A stretch of 64,000 nucleotides of DNA from Gongronella butleri (lineage: Eukaryota; Mucoromycota; Mucoromycetes; Mucorales; Cunninghamellaceae), in assembly GCA_025201375.1 (NCBI GenBank), contig JAIWZP010000069.1, positions 1 to 64,000 on the forward strand, written 5' to 3'. Both the position numbers and the translations under genes were made by a program. This document shows positions 46,770 to 58,129 of this stretch, piece by piece (position 1 is the first letter of the stretch; each line of letters opens with the position of its first letter). Under the pieces are notes generated by a model that saw only the letters and a program-made list of their open reading frames with translations, had not been told where the DNA came from and made no database searches.

Positions 46770-47773
46770 ACAGAAAAAGGCCAAATCGAATCAAAAGGCG
46801 GCAACGGCATCCAATGTGCAGAACCAGGAGCCAGCACCCATTGATCTTTACGAGGACTATGATCCACTCAAGCCGACCGATTATGAGCAGTACAAGGAAG
46901 AGATCACCATCTTGCAAAATGCGCGCAAGCGCCGCTACAGCGATTCTTCTTCGAGCACCTCGTCAGAGATGTCTCGATCCCCCAGTCCCAGCCGTAAGTT
47001 CATGACCACCATCTTTGAGGGGGGGATGAACGCGTCCATTCACGTGTTAACACGTGTTTATGTCTTTTTTTTTTTTTTTTTTTTGCCCAGGTCCTCCGGC
47101 TGCAATGGCGCCTTCGTCCTTGTCATCTATGCCATCCTCGTCATCGGGATCTTCAGTGTCGACCACGGTGACTGCGCCACCAATGGCTGCGTCTGCGCTG
47201 CCTGCCATGCGGCAAGATGTGGATTTGCAGGAAACTGGCGACGACGCGTATCTCCGCCGCGTCAAGCTCCAGCAGCAGCGCAATGCGATGGACGCGCAAC
47301 ACGCGATGATTCCATCGGCGTCGCAGAACAGCACGGCTTGGAAGATGATGAATAAGTACGGATGGCAAGCCGGCCAAGGTCTCGGCAAGTCGCAGGAGGG
47401 CATCCGCGAGGCGCTGCAGGTGCAATCACGCGGCGATGGCAGCGGCGTCATCTTGCCTCAGAAGCGCGTGTCGACCGTGCTGCTGCTGACCAACATGGTG
47501 CTCCCGCAGGACGTTGACGACCAATTGCAGCAAGAGACAGCCGAAGAGTGTGCCAAATACGGCCACGTCGAACGCTGCATCGTGCACGAGGTGCCGCCTC
47601 ACATTGATGTGCCTATGGAGGAGTCTGTGCGCATTTTTGTCAAGTTTGACAAGGCAGCGGCCTTGAATCGCGCCATTCAAGCATTGAACGGGCGATTTTT
47701 TGGTGGCCGCGTTGTCTCGGCTGTGGCCTATGACCAAGATAAGTTTGACGCCTTTGATTTGGATCCATCCTAG
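46221..47773 (+). CDS. SPF45: Splicing factor 45 (SPF45/RBM17)
   Basis: Three exons: 46221-46688, 46774-46993 and 47091-47773, 456 residues. The N-terminal 155 residues are low-complexity (Ala, Ser, Lys, Pro). Residues about 170-200 have the conserved IDLYEDYDPLKPTDYEQYKEE. A G-patch at about 310-345 reads AWKMMNKYGWQAGQGLGKSQ. A U2AF-homology RRM at about 360-450 ends with NGRFFGGRVV, where R-F-F is the R-x-F loop that binds ULM peptides of SF1/SF3b155. SPF45 acts in 3' splice-site choice, notably when the polypyrimidine tract is weak. The final exon carries both folded domains. Intron 1 ends in a T-run of about 28 nt, an oddly strong tract. Confidence 0.95.
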
Positions 47774-48379
47774 CCTTGTGTTTTGCATTAATTAAAAAAA
47801 GAGGTGTCATTTGTGTTTTTTTATCATTTTTCAAAGGTGGGTTTAAATACGCGTCGAGATGCCGAATCGCACACAAGCGCGCGTATGATGGCAGCACTTT
47901 ATTACATTGGTTGGCCAATTAGCCTTTTCTCTAAACATGAAAAAGCAATCTCACGCCGCCAATGGGTGACGACGCAGCATCCCCCCTTTTTGTTCAGATG
48001 TTTTGCGAAAATTGTTCTAGATCGAATTGGCGTTTTGCTATCATACATTACAACAAATGGTACGCTTTTTATAGTGTCCATGTCGTTGCAATGCTTATTA
48101 CTATTTTTTTTTTTTTGGAAAAAAGAACACTTTATTTTTAATGTAATAAGAGTAAAAACGAAAAAAAAAAAGAGTGAGAGAGTACAACTACACTGGAGGG
48201 AGGCAATGAGATACAAGGATGGAACGAAAAAAAAAGGAGTGTGCGGAGAGTGGGCAAGGGAAGGGGGGTAAATACATCAATTGCGCATGATCGAGGCAAA
48301 TGGATGAGAAGCGAGGAAAGAAAAGAAAAAAAAAAGTGGGGGAGGAGGAGGCGCGGCAAGGCCACCATTGTTTAGCTGC
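47774..48379. other. Convergent spacer, no gene
   Basis: Between the 3' ends of SPF45 (+) and the Hsp70-like gene (-). ORFs on both strands run through A/T homopolymers. Confidence 0.55.
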
Positions 48380-51005
48380 CTAATAATTGCCTTGGTGTGA
48401 GTAGCCCTGGGAGGTGGGCGGGTAGCCGCCATAGTACGACTGATGCTGTTGCTGCTGTGGTGGGTAGCCCTGGTCGTAAGACTGCTGATAATAGTTGTCT
48501 TCCGCGGGGTAGGCGGCGCCGGCGGGAGCTTGGGAATAGGGATAGTTGGATTGAGGGTAACCCATGGGCTGCTGCTGTGAATAGGGCTGATTGTAGCTGC
48601 CATTGGGAGGGTAGCCGCCAGGGCCAGCACCGGGACCAGAGCCAAACGAAGCCTGGCTGGCATAGGGGTCCATGCCGCCGGCGGGGGGCTGCTGCTGGCC
48701 GTAGCCAGCCGCGGCGGCGTCTTGAATGTACCCGGGATTGCCATTATCCATGCCATCCGCCGCGGTCTCAAATGCCGACGTGAACACAATCACCTTGTCC
48801 TTGATGATACATTCAATCTTGATCTCCGTCAGGCCAAAGTACATCCGAATCGTCATGTTCACCTTGTCGCCCGGCTTGACGCCTTCTAAGCTAGGCATGC
48901 GAATGGGGAAATGGCCCACTTTTTGTATGCTGGCATGCGATGTGAGGCGCGGAGGAGGCCCTTCACCATCAAACGCGTACAGATCTTGAATTAAAAAAAA
49001 AGAATAAACATGAGCCATTGAATGTCCGAAATGTCGCGAAACGCGTCGTTTTTTGTCAATTTTTTGCCCTTTTTGTCTTTTTTTTTTTTTTTTTTTTTTT
49101 TACCAGAATCCGTGTCGCTGGGGTAGCTGATGACAAAGGTCTTTGAGACACATTCGTCGACTTTGACACTTTGGCCCTTGTGAACATAGACGCTGAAGCG
49201 CTGACGACAATACTTGCGGCCGTCGACGCCGACGACGGAATATTCCTCGGGGTCCACGTCGGGCTGGAACAGCATGCGCGTCTCAACACCATAGGTGCGA
49301 CGCGACACGCGCTCGGTGATCTGCTGCGGGCTGAGACCAAAGTACACGGCGCCACGAACAACCGCGAGTTCGCCACGGGGCGGAACGCCAATCATGCCGA
49401 CGCGGTTGGCAAACACCTCCTCGACGCGGCGGAACAGGTAATTGGACTGACCAAAGCCACCAACTAGGAAAATCGCCTCGAGATTGTACGATTGGTTCAA
49501 TTGGCCCTCAATCAGTTGCAGCACTTGGACAATCACAGGCTCAAACACCTGCTCGCACAGCTCGTGCGCAGGCAAGCAAATCGTGCCATTTTCCAAGCCA
49601 ATCGATTCGTCCGTCAAGTCGCCCAAACCCATTGACGCGGGCAAATCCAAAAAGTGATCTTCATAGCCGTCAAATTCGGGCTAAAAATGAGAAAAAGAAG
49701 CGTCAATACACTTGTTTCCACCTCTTTTTTCTTGAAGGCAATATTACCTTGATGATGTTGACAAAAGTGTCCATGATGTGCTCCATGGCGGTATCATTGA
49801 TAGAGCCGAGGTGCGAGAACTTGCGCTTGATGTACTCGCGCATGTTGACGTCCAAAAAGGCGGAGCCGCACGAGCCACCATGGCCATTGGTCACTTCTTT
49901 GAGAGTGCGTCTAAAAATCACAAAAAAAAAGAGGGGGGAAGTGAGTTGAGATAAAGCGGGTCGCGTTTTTTTTCATTTTTTTTCTCTTTTCATTTTTTTT
50001 TCGTACTTTTGGCCAGGCTGCTGGTCAATTTCAAAGACGATCAAATCGACGGTGCCACCACCGGCATCACAGATCATGAAGCGCTGGCCATGAGTGAGGT
50101 TGAATTGCTCAGATTTCTTTTCGCAATAGAGCGCGGCAGCCTCCGGTTCTGAAATGAGCATGAGGCGCTCGGGGTGGTCGGTGCGCTGGACAAGCCCAGC
50201 ACGAATGGCGGCCTCGCGAGTGGCGGCCTTGGCGCGGTCGCTCCACATGGCAGGGACAGTCAAACAGTAGCGGAACTTGGCCTGGTCATAATTGCCGGCA
50301 AAGCCCTTGAGCAGCTCGCCCTTGACGTGCTCGTGGAAGGCGCGCAAGTAGTCGGCAATGACGTCGATAACGTTGAGGCCATTGGGCAGCTGGTCTTGTG
50401 TGTCGTCCATCAAAAACAGCTTAAACTTGGACATCAGCAGATAATCCTGGCTATTGGGCTTCATCGCAATGCGGCGCGCGGCGTGGCCCCAATCCACAAG
50501 CGACGTTGATCCCTTTCGGTACAGTGCGAGCGAGGGCGTCTAAAAAAAAAACGGAATTGAGCAAACGGAATCCCTCTTTATGTTGCCTTTCCCGGTTGTG
50601 GTCAATCTTTTTGCTGGGTACCTTGGGGTAAATGTTGTTATTTTGGCGAGGCCTTTTTTTTTTTAAAAAAAAAAAGAAGGGGAAGGGGTGGATGAGCAAT
50701 CCATTGATCCAATTGATCTCTCACGCACCCCCGATTGCGCTTTCACAAGGCGTCACACGCGTGAAAATAAGGGGTTTTACCATTTCACGATATCGTAAAC
50801 CTCGTCAGTTTGCGCAAAGGCGTAGCAGCAGCCGGAATATGTCGTGCCTAGCCGAGGAAAGAGCCAGAAAATAAAAAAAAAAATAGAGGGTTTAGTGAGG
50901 ACAACACGGATCGGCAAAAGCAAAGGATGAAGCAAAACAGGACTTACCAAAGTCAATACCCACAATAACAGGAAAATCGGCATAGTTGAACGCACCACTA
51001 TTCAT
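48380..51005 (-). CDS. HSPA12-like Hsp70 family protein with prion-like tail
   Basis: Seven exons on the minus strand: 51005-50948, 50847-50781, 50652-50622, 50539-50007, 49910-49748, 49680-49104 and 48984-48380, all in phase, 677 residues. The ATPase motifs are phosphate-1 VGIDFGTTYSG (about residues 14-25), phosphate-2 MICDAGGGTVDL (about 207-217) and the adenosine motif FLVGGFGQSNYL (about 355-365). As in HSPA12 proteins, the canonical substrate domain is absent. A short beta-rich region is followed by about 120 residues of Gly, Tyr, Gln and Pro (from about 555 to the end), resembling prion-like phase-separating tails. This gives a cytosolic ATPase of the HSPA12 class, expanded in many fungi, with unknown clients. 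Exon 3 is only 31 nt and its acceptor follows an A-run instead of a pyrimidine tract; the frame and motif continuity nevertheless require it. Confidence 0.9.
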
Positions 51006-51625
51006 TTTCAACAAAACAAAACGATAGCACGAGGGGAGAAAAGGGGAGATGAAAGAAAGACAACAGCAGCAAGAAGAACAAGAAGAAGAAAAAAAGAAAG
51101 AAGGAAAACAAAAGGAAAAGCACTAGCTTGCTTTTCGTTGGCCCCCCGATTTGGCCCTGAATGGCTATTTTTAGATTTTGCTCGCGTTGGTTCCCTTACT
51201 GCTTGTTTCTTTTCCACTTCTTTTGCCAAGGCGTAAGCCAATCCAGCCACAATCATCACCAATGCCGTTGTGGCCATTGTGGTCAACCCTAGTCATGCAT
51301 TTTCCATCCTTTTTGATTCTCCAATGGCCGCCTTGGCAATGCTTCTTTGGCTTTTTTTGTCCTATTTTTTGCCATTGTCGATATTCTTGACCTCCGCCGC
51401 GTCATGACTGGTCACGACGCACTGGCTCGTTACGATTTATGAGTACGGCGATCCGCCAGGCCAGAACACCAAGCCAATTCATCTCCCCCTTTATTTTTTT
51501 CTTTTTTTCTTTGGCCTGTGTCACCAAGCAAGCAAGCAGCAGCAGAAAAAAAAAAAACGAAGACCCCGCTCGCGTTTCTTGCTTTTTTTTGCTTTTTCCC
51601 TTTTATTTGCTTTTGTTTCGTTGCC
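51006..51625. other. Divergent promoter region
   Basis: Lies between the Hsp70-like gene (-) and the ABHD12-like gene (+). It has an AGA/AAG-rich run at 51,055-51,120 and pyrimidine-rich leader sequence just before ATG 51626. No gene seen. Confidence 0.5.
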
Positions 51626-53447
51626 ATGGTCGTTAAAAGGGTCGTGCGTGCCTCTGTGGCCGTGGTCCTCGTCTATTTGGTAAACACACGCTTTTACAAG
51701 CACGAGCACCACGCCAACACGCTCCCTTTTTTTCCGTTTCATAGGCTTTTATGGTGGCTCTTTGTTTCCCCACACCGCAAAAGATGTAAAAGACGCGCGT
51801 CGTAAAGACGATAAACCCGCAGACAAGCTCACCAGCCTTTTAGGATGGTGTATCTTCATTGGTTGCAGCTGCCGCTCCAGCCAAAATTCACATCGCCCGA
51901 GTATTATGGCTTTGCACGTAAGAATCGAGCCATGGGGGCGAGTCAGATTTAAAAAGACAACATGACGCGACTGACACACGTGCTGACGAACAGACAATGC
52001 CGTGAGAAACGTACAAATTACTACCAAGGATGAGGTCACACTAGGTAAAAAGCGGTAAAACCGTGCACGGCAAGGCAATTCGTTGTTTGACACCTTTTTT
52101 TTTTTTTTTTTTTTGTCAGGTGCGTGGCACATTTTGCCCTCGGAATTCCATTCCCAAGCTGGTCTTCGCGCGCGAGATCACGTGGATGGCGACGCTGATG
52201 CAATCCTTGCCGATGCAAAGTATGACGCGCTCATTTATTTCCATGGCAATGCCCTGCACCGTGCCGCGCCTTGGCGCATTGACCTTTATAAGGTGTGAAA
52301 GCAGTGCCGAAGCAACGCGCGGGAGGCTCAATTCGTCTTTTTCATTTCACGGAACAGATGCTGCGACTCAAGTTTCCACGCATCAATATCTTGACCATCG
52401 ATTACCGCGGCTTTGGTGACTCGAATGGCTCGCCTTCGGAGGATGGACTGGCTTTGGATGCGCGCGCTGCTTTTGACTGGCTGCTGGCCAGAAATGGCAG
52501 GTGACACCATCTGTCCATGCAAAGGTTTTGAACTTTTTTTTTTTTTTTTTTTTTCTTCCTTTTTCCAGTGCCGGCTGATCGAATTGCACTCATTGGGCAC
52601 TCGCTAGGTAAGCTGTGATTTGGTTCATCCTCTCGCGCGACACTGTCTCAGTGCCTTTTCTCCCTCTTGTCAGGCACAGGTGTTGCGACGAGATTGGCAC
52701 AAGAATTGTCCGTCGATGGTCTGGCTCCAAAGGCATTGATTCTCCAGGCACCCTACAGCTCAATCACGAACCTGGTCTTTGAATACCGTCTGCTCGAGAC
52801 ATTCCCTTTGTTTGCACCACTCCAGGGCCTGCGTGGCCTCCAAGGTAAGCACATGTCCTTTCATTTTTCTCTTCATTTCCGTCATTTTAACCCCTGTTCC
52901 CCTTTTTGTCGCAGATTGGATGCTTTCAAAGCTGGTGCATCGTTTTGACTCACTCTCTCGCATCTCGGTAAGGTGTGTGCGTATGTCTCGCATGATGACG
53001 CACAAAGGGCAAAATGGGCAAAACGGGCCACAAATGGCTGATCCTTACTCTTTTTAACGATTTTTTAGTCTGCGGCCTGTCCAATCCTGATCGCGCATGG
53101 AGCCAAGGACAAGGAAATTCCCATTCAGCACGCGTATGATCTGTTTCACATGGCCAGCGCCCAGGCCATGCCTGTCGATCCGTCCAGTGTCATCATTGAT
53201 GAAGCCTCGGTTTGGCATGGTCGGACGCGCCAGGAAAAACCGATCATTTTGGCTCGGCTGGAATCGGCAAATCACAATAATTGTAAGCAGCAAACCCTCA
53301 CCCGCTTTCAAACAATGAAATTGGCTTGGCTCACGTGCCAGGGATGACCAAAAGGGAGTCTCAAGAATACTCATCTTTTTTTCTTTTGCAAAAGTGGGGT
53401 ACTTTGATTATTTGTACGAGGCAATGGCCGAAATCACTGACTGGTGA
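51626..53447 (+). CDS. ABHD12-like alpha/beta hydrolase, membrane-anchored
   Basis: Eleven exons: 51626-51679, 51745-51785, 51844-51917, 51994-52044, 52120-52292, 52358-52496, 52569-52607, 52674-52844, 52915-52967, 53069-53282 and 53395-53447, giving 353 residues. The N-terminus has a membrane segment (VVLVYLAFMVALCF). Then come TSPEYYGFA, VTLGAWHILPSEF, IYFHGNALHRAAPWR, LTIDYRGFGDSNGSPSE, the nucleophile elbow IGHSLGTGVATRL (Ser about 188), ILIAHGAKDKEIP (Asp about 279) and NHNNLGYFDYLYE (His about 333). The set points to ABHD12, a lysophosphatidylserine lipase of the ER in animals, and not Bem46/ABHD13. The exon 6 to 7 junction needs a GC donor (ATG then GCAGGT at 52,497); the better-looking GT four bases on gives a stop. 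Otherwise the gene would carry a frameshift there. Confidence 0.88.
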
Positions 53448-53812
53448 TCATGCCCTGAGTCAAATCATGATGTCCGGGCTTACTTGAGCAACACTTTTTC
53501 CTTGTTATCTTTGGGACCTCCCATTTGCCCTTGATAAACCACCTTTTTTTTTGAGTTATCACGCTCTTCTGGCTATTTTGGCGGACTTGAATACAGAAGG
53601 GTCACACAGTCCTGCTGAATTCACAATTTTCGAGATCGTAAACCTTAATTTTGATGCCTCACTGCAAGTTTTTTTTTTTGTTTTTTTTCATCCATCCTCT
53701 TGGGTCTTTCTTACTTTTTTCTTCTTTCTTGCATTCTTGTCCGTTTCTCCCACTCTCTTTCTCGCCTTTTTCACCCTCCTTCCCTCAATTTTTCTTGCGT
53801 CCATCAATTGTC

Positions 53813-55914
53813 ATGGGAAATACGGAATCGCACCCGACTTATGTCTCCGAGGAAGTCGTGTCCAATCTGCCAAAGCGGACTCAGCAGCGTCTCTCTCGCC
53901 CACCATCCATCAAAAGTGCACACACGACGCTAACGACGACTCGCGTGCCCAAAAAGAAGCCGCCACAGCCTGGGTTTGGCTATTTTGAGGCCGCCGCCGT
54001 CGCTCGTCCGCCCGCACCCCGGAAAAAGGTAGTGCAGCCGCGCCAGCGGCGTGGTTCGACCACCACATCGACCACCACCTCCAGTAACAAGTCTGGGCAA
54101 ACGGAAAAATCGACCCCAGTGTCTGCAAAGACGTCGCCGTCGCTGCTCGTCTCGCAGCACGATTTGCAGCCGCTCGATCTCCAATTCTCGACTTTTAACG
54201 ATCGGCGGTACCTGGCCAACCCAGGATTCCACTTCCACACGCCCTGTGATGACGAGGAGACAGAACGCTTGGTCATCCTGGTATGTACCTCGAAAAAAAA
54301 ACAGAAGAAACAAGGGGCAGGTGAACTCAATTCCTATCTTTTTTTGTAGCACTTTTTGCTAAAGTACGTGCTCAAGGGCAACGTGGCGGTGCCCATAGAA
54401 TCAATGACATTGAAGCAACCAGGCACACAGATGCTCGACATTGCTTGCGGCTGTGGAACTTGGTAAGAAAAGGGCAGGCGCACCCACATGGCGACGCTTA
54501 TTGTTGTTTTAAAAAAGGCAAGCACAAATTTTTACTCATCCCCCTCCTTTTTTTTTTTTTTTTTTGCGTGCAAATTATTCAGGGTGCTTGAAATGGCAGC
54601 GGATTATCCAGAAGCAGGTAACGTAACACGACATACAAAATGGAGCTCCCTGGCGGATCTAGAGGGGTCCATCGCCCCGAAAAAGGCAGCGCCGTTGGAG
54701 ACGGAGGAAAGAGCAAAAGAGGGACTGTGCGCGGGATGAAATTAGCTTGTTGGGTCGTCCCGTCGTCCGAACTTCGGGACAAGGAGGATTTTTTGTCGGG
54801 AAAGACCAGTTTGCGAATACTTTGCATCGGGCAAAGGGACGAGGATGATCTTTGTTGACATAGGCGTCAGGGGGGAGGGGGGAACGTGGCACATGGCGAC
54901 TGGGCACGCGCTTTGCGCCGGGCATACATCAATATTTGGAAATTAAACCCCACGATTTTTTTTTGTTTTTTTTTTCCCTCTCCATAGACGTTTATGGCAT
55001 CGATCTTTTACCCAACTTTCCCACGTCCGTCAAGCCGAGCAATGCCCATTTTTGTCAACACAATTATATCTCGTCGCTGCCATTCCCCGACAATTCGCTC
55101 GATTATGTGCATGTTAGACTCATGCTGGGTTTGCTGACAAACACGCAAATGCAGCGCCTTTTGGGCGAAATCGCACGCATTCTCAAACCTGCTGGCACAG
55201 TGGAGATTGTCGACGTCGACTATCGCGTCCAACACCCCGGTCCATTGACACAGGCGCTGGTCAACGAGCAACGTAAGCCAAAAAAAAAAAATGCAAAAAA
55301 AACATGGTGGCTCATTTATTTTTGGCGATCTAGTGTACTCTGTGTTCCAACAGCGCCATATTGACTGGCAGCAGTGCCACCATCTGTCCACCGTCTTGAT
55401 GACACAGCCATCCAAGCATGGATTTATCGACATCCATCAAGACACGTCGTCGATTCCACTCGGCTGGGGCGGGCAAGTGGGACAGGTTCATGGCCAGTGC
55501 TTTGAAGGGTTCCTCAATGCGATCCGACCGGCGCTACGCGAGTCTGTACAGTGCCCTGGCACTTGGAACCCGACGACCATGGAGGCGCACATGGGCCTGA
55601 CGCCGTCTCTGATTCAAAAGATCATCAAAGAGTGTGTTCAGTGCCAATCGCATCTCAATTGGTACGTGTGCTACGCGCAAAAGTCCATGGTGCCTCTCGC
55701 CGCGGCGTCGCCGTCCCTGGCCACCCACTCCACCGCCAGCAAATCATCCACCTTTGTCCCATCCATCTCGTCATCTTTGGAAAACATTGTTCCCAACAAG
55801 GCACGTGCCATGCTGCCATCTGCTAATCAAGCTGGCCCGCTGCCCGCAAAGACCACGATGCCACCACCCAACTGGGAGACCATTGATAGCTTCATCTACG
55901 GCTACACGGATTAG
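53813..55914 (+). CDS. SAM-dependent methyltransferase with N-myristoylation-type start
   Basis: Five exons: 53813-54280, 54350-54462, 54583-54617, 54988-55272 and 55334-55914, 493 residues. The protein starts MGNTESHPT, a good N-myristoylation pattern (Gly2, Ser6), followed by about 110 disordered residues rich in Lys, Thr, Ser and Pro. The Rossmann methyltransferase core begins near residue 155: motif I MLDIACGCGTWVLEMA (about 184-200), motif II VYGIDLLPNFP (about 208), the NSLDYVHVRLML strand, and GEIARILKPAGTVEIVDVDY. The C-terminal region (55,334 on) may be a substrate domain and ends in a Ser/Thr/Pro tail. Methyltransferases of this shape are common in zygomycete genomes; substrate unknown. 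Intron 3, at 370 nt, is the longest in the window. Confidence 0.9.
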
Positions 55915-56255
55915 AAATTAGATACAGTATTTGGCAATTTACACGGCCCATCGGCCTCTTTTTTTTTTTTTTTATGTGATCATTGATACCTCCTTAGCCT
56001 TTCGTTCATTAAATGCATTCGTTCCTCATTCTCTTTCACTGCAACTGGCTTTGCTTGCGTAAAAACAGCGAGCGACGGGCGCAGATTCTCGCAATCGTTG
56101 TACGTATCGTGATGATTGATGCGACAAAAGGACAAATGTGCATGAGCCTGGGGCTTGATGCCGTTGGTGGGGACCTGGGAAGGTCCTTTATCATACTGCT
56201 GCACTGCTCTCGGCAACACGGCAAGTGCATTCAGGGCAGCAGCCGGGGACCAACA
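55915..56255. other. No gene seen
   Basis: 3' flank of the methyltransferase gene leading into the repeat island. Confidence 0.45.
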
Positions 56256-56700
56256 AATATCATACTGTACGTACAGTATGAACAGTAGTAGGTACAGTTT
56301 TGATTGTTTTTTTTATGATACGTATCATCATACAGTGTGATGTCGATTCTTCCGTGATCCAATACAGCACCTCCTCTCAAATTTGGTGAGAGTACTGTAT
56401 CATATTACAGTAATGCAAGTACTGTACGTATGAAACAACGTCGTACGCTCTACTTTGTGTCCATTAAGAATCTGCCAGTGCCCGAGAAAATACAGTACAC
56501 AAAAAAATTATATGATAACATTATGATACGTATCATACTGTATACATGATTTTGGGATTTTACGTACAGTATGATACGCGCAAATAAAGTGTGTGATCCG
56601 TGCTCGTTCTGTATACCAGTACAGTATACGTACTTTTGTTCGTTTTATACTGTATGCTCAGCGGTTGGAACCTACCGTAGAACAGTAATGTGTGCTGGCA
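56256..56700. repeat. Cluster of Tc1/mariner-like end remnants
   Basis: Over a dozen TACAGTA/TACTGTA-type words occur within about 450 bp, mixed with ATGATACGTATCAT palindromes (about 56,316 and 56,523). CGTATCATACTG at 56,529-56,540 and CAGTATGATACG at 56,567-56,578 are exact inverted copies, each bordered by TA on the CAG/CTG side. A further exact CAGTATGATACG is at 58,002-58,013. I read CAGTATGATACG as the likely terminal sequence of a small TA-targeting transposon whose copies have been reduced to their ends. No transposase is visible. Confidence 0.55.
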
Positions 56701-56759
56701 CTCGAATAATGTCTGCGGCCTCGCGCAACGATGCACAAGAATCGATACATTTGCCTTTT

Positions 56760-57900
56760 GAAAACGAAAAAAAGCGCGTTTTTCGAACTTTGCCGGCTTG
56801 TTGTGCCTCCAGAAATGTTTTTACAGCCTTGTGGCCAGCCGACGAAAGACGCATCATGGTCTTAACTGTCGCCACTCGCCAGTATTCGGGATGGGACAGC
56901 CCGATTTTTTTGGAGCCTGCAAATTCCAAAAAACTCAAATTTGATTTAGTTTATATTTTTCTCGCCATCTGCTTGGCCGATCCCATTCAAAAACAGCGGC
57001 ATCGCGTTCCTCCGTACAAACTTTGCAACAAAAAAGCTTAAAACACCAACGCGCTACGACCACTTTTTAAAAATTCAGGGGTCACACATTTAAATCCCAA
57101 ACGCGGGCAAATTCAAACTCAGAGCGATCAATGCACCCCAAACAGGTAACTCCGACCATTTGCGATTGGCAGACAAAATGGTCGAGCGCCCAAAACTAAG
57201 ACAAATGCCCAAAGAGTGACGCATGAACGGCGATCGACTGAGAAAAAATGCTTACTTTGGTCAAGATTTTTTTGCAAAAATTTAAGGTTTGACACTTCCA
57301 AGTTAAGGTGGTGGATTGCGTGGAATTTTTATTTTTTTTATTTTTTTATTTTGCACCTCTTTGTGCACTGCTGTCGTGCTGTGGACCGCAGCCTGGCGAA
57401 AAAATGACTGATGCAAAAAGTTAAAACCGAAGCTAGTGCGCCGCAATTCATCCCATTAGATGCTTTGGACCCGGTTTGTTAGTAAAACTGGAATAAAAAT
57501 CACAGGTTTTTGACCGTTGTCGAGCAAATAGCGATCAAAGATTTTGATGGAAAAGTTAATTTTCTCTGCGAGTTTTAGCTATCCATCAATGAAACTGGTG
57601 TCATTCGATAGAGATGGAAGAGGCGCCTTCGACATGTTAAAAGCACCGCGTGTTGTTTAATCCGTTGCTGTGAACAGCGACATTGAAAATTTTCGTAATG
57701 TTTGGACGGCTTTCATCACAAGCGTACAAAGGTCATGCATTGGCGAAAAAACCATTCCAGAAATGATGTCCTAGCCTGCCTCTCTCGAATGGTACCAGTT
57801 TCATCCTGATCCACAAAATATTTCAAGAGCCCACCGCTGAATTTGGGAAAATACTCAGTATCGACATTTTGAATTACAGTATCTGCATAAGGAGCACTCA
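56760..57900 (+). repeat. Family A, near full length, copy 2
   Basis: Matches the 44,320-45,560 copy from the CTTTGCCGGCTTGTTGTGCC landmark to the ATCTGCATAA end. TACAGTA is present at 57,875-57,881 inside the terminal GGATT-CATCTGC landmark, where other copies have none; a TACTCAGTA word lies at about 57,851. Confidence 0.8.
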
Positions 57901-58129
57901 ACCGACGACCTCGCAGCTCGCACCACCGGGTACACGGTACAGTAAAAAAACATTTTGAAATTGATGTCCAAGCGTGTTTCTTTCAAAAGGTGCGTGCCAA
58001 GCAGTATGATACGTAATATCATAGTTTCACCGCAATCCACCACAAAAACTGCGTCAAAGGTACAGTAGTAGATGATGGGGGTGCGTCGCTAACCTCCTAC
58101 CACAAGTGGTCTAGCTCCCTCACACGTTA

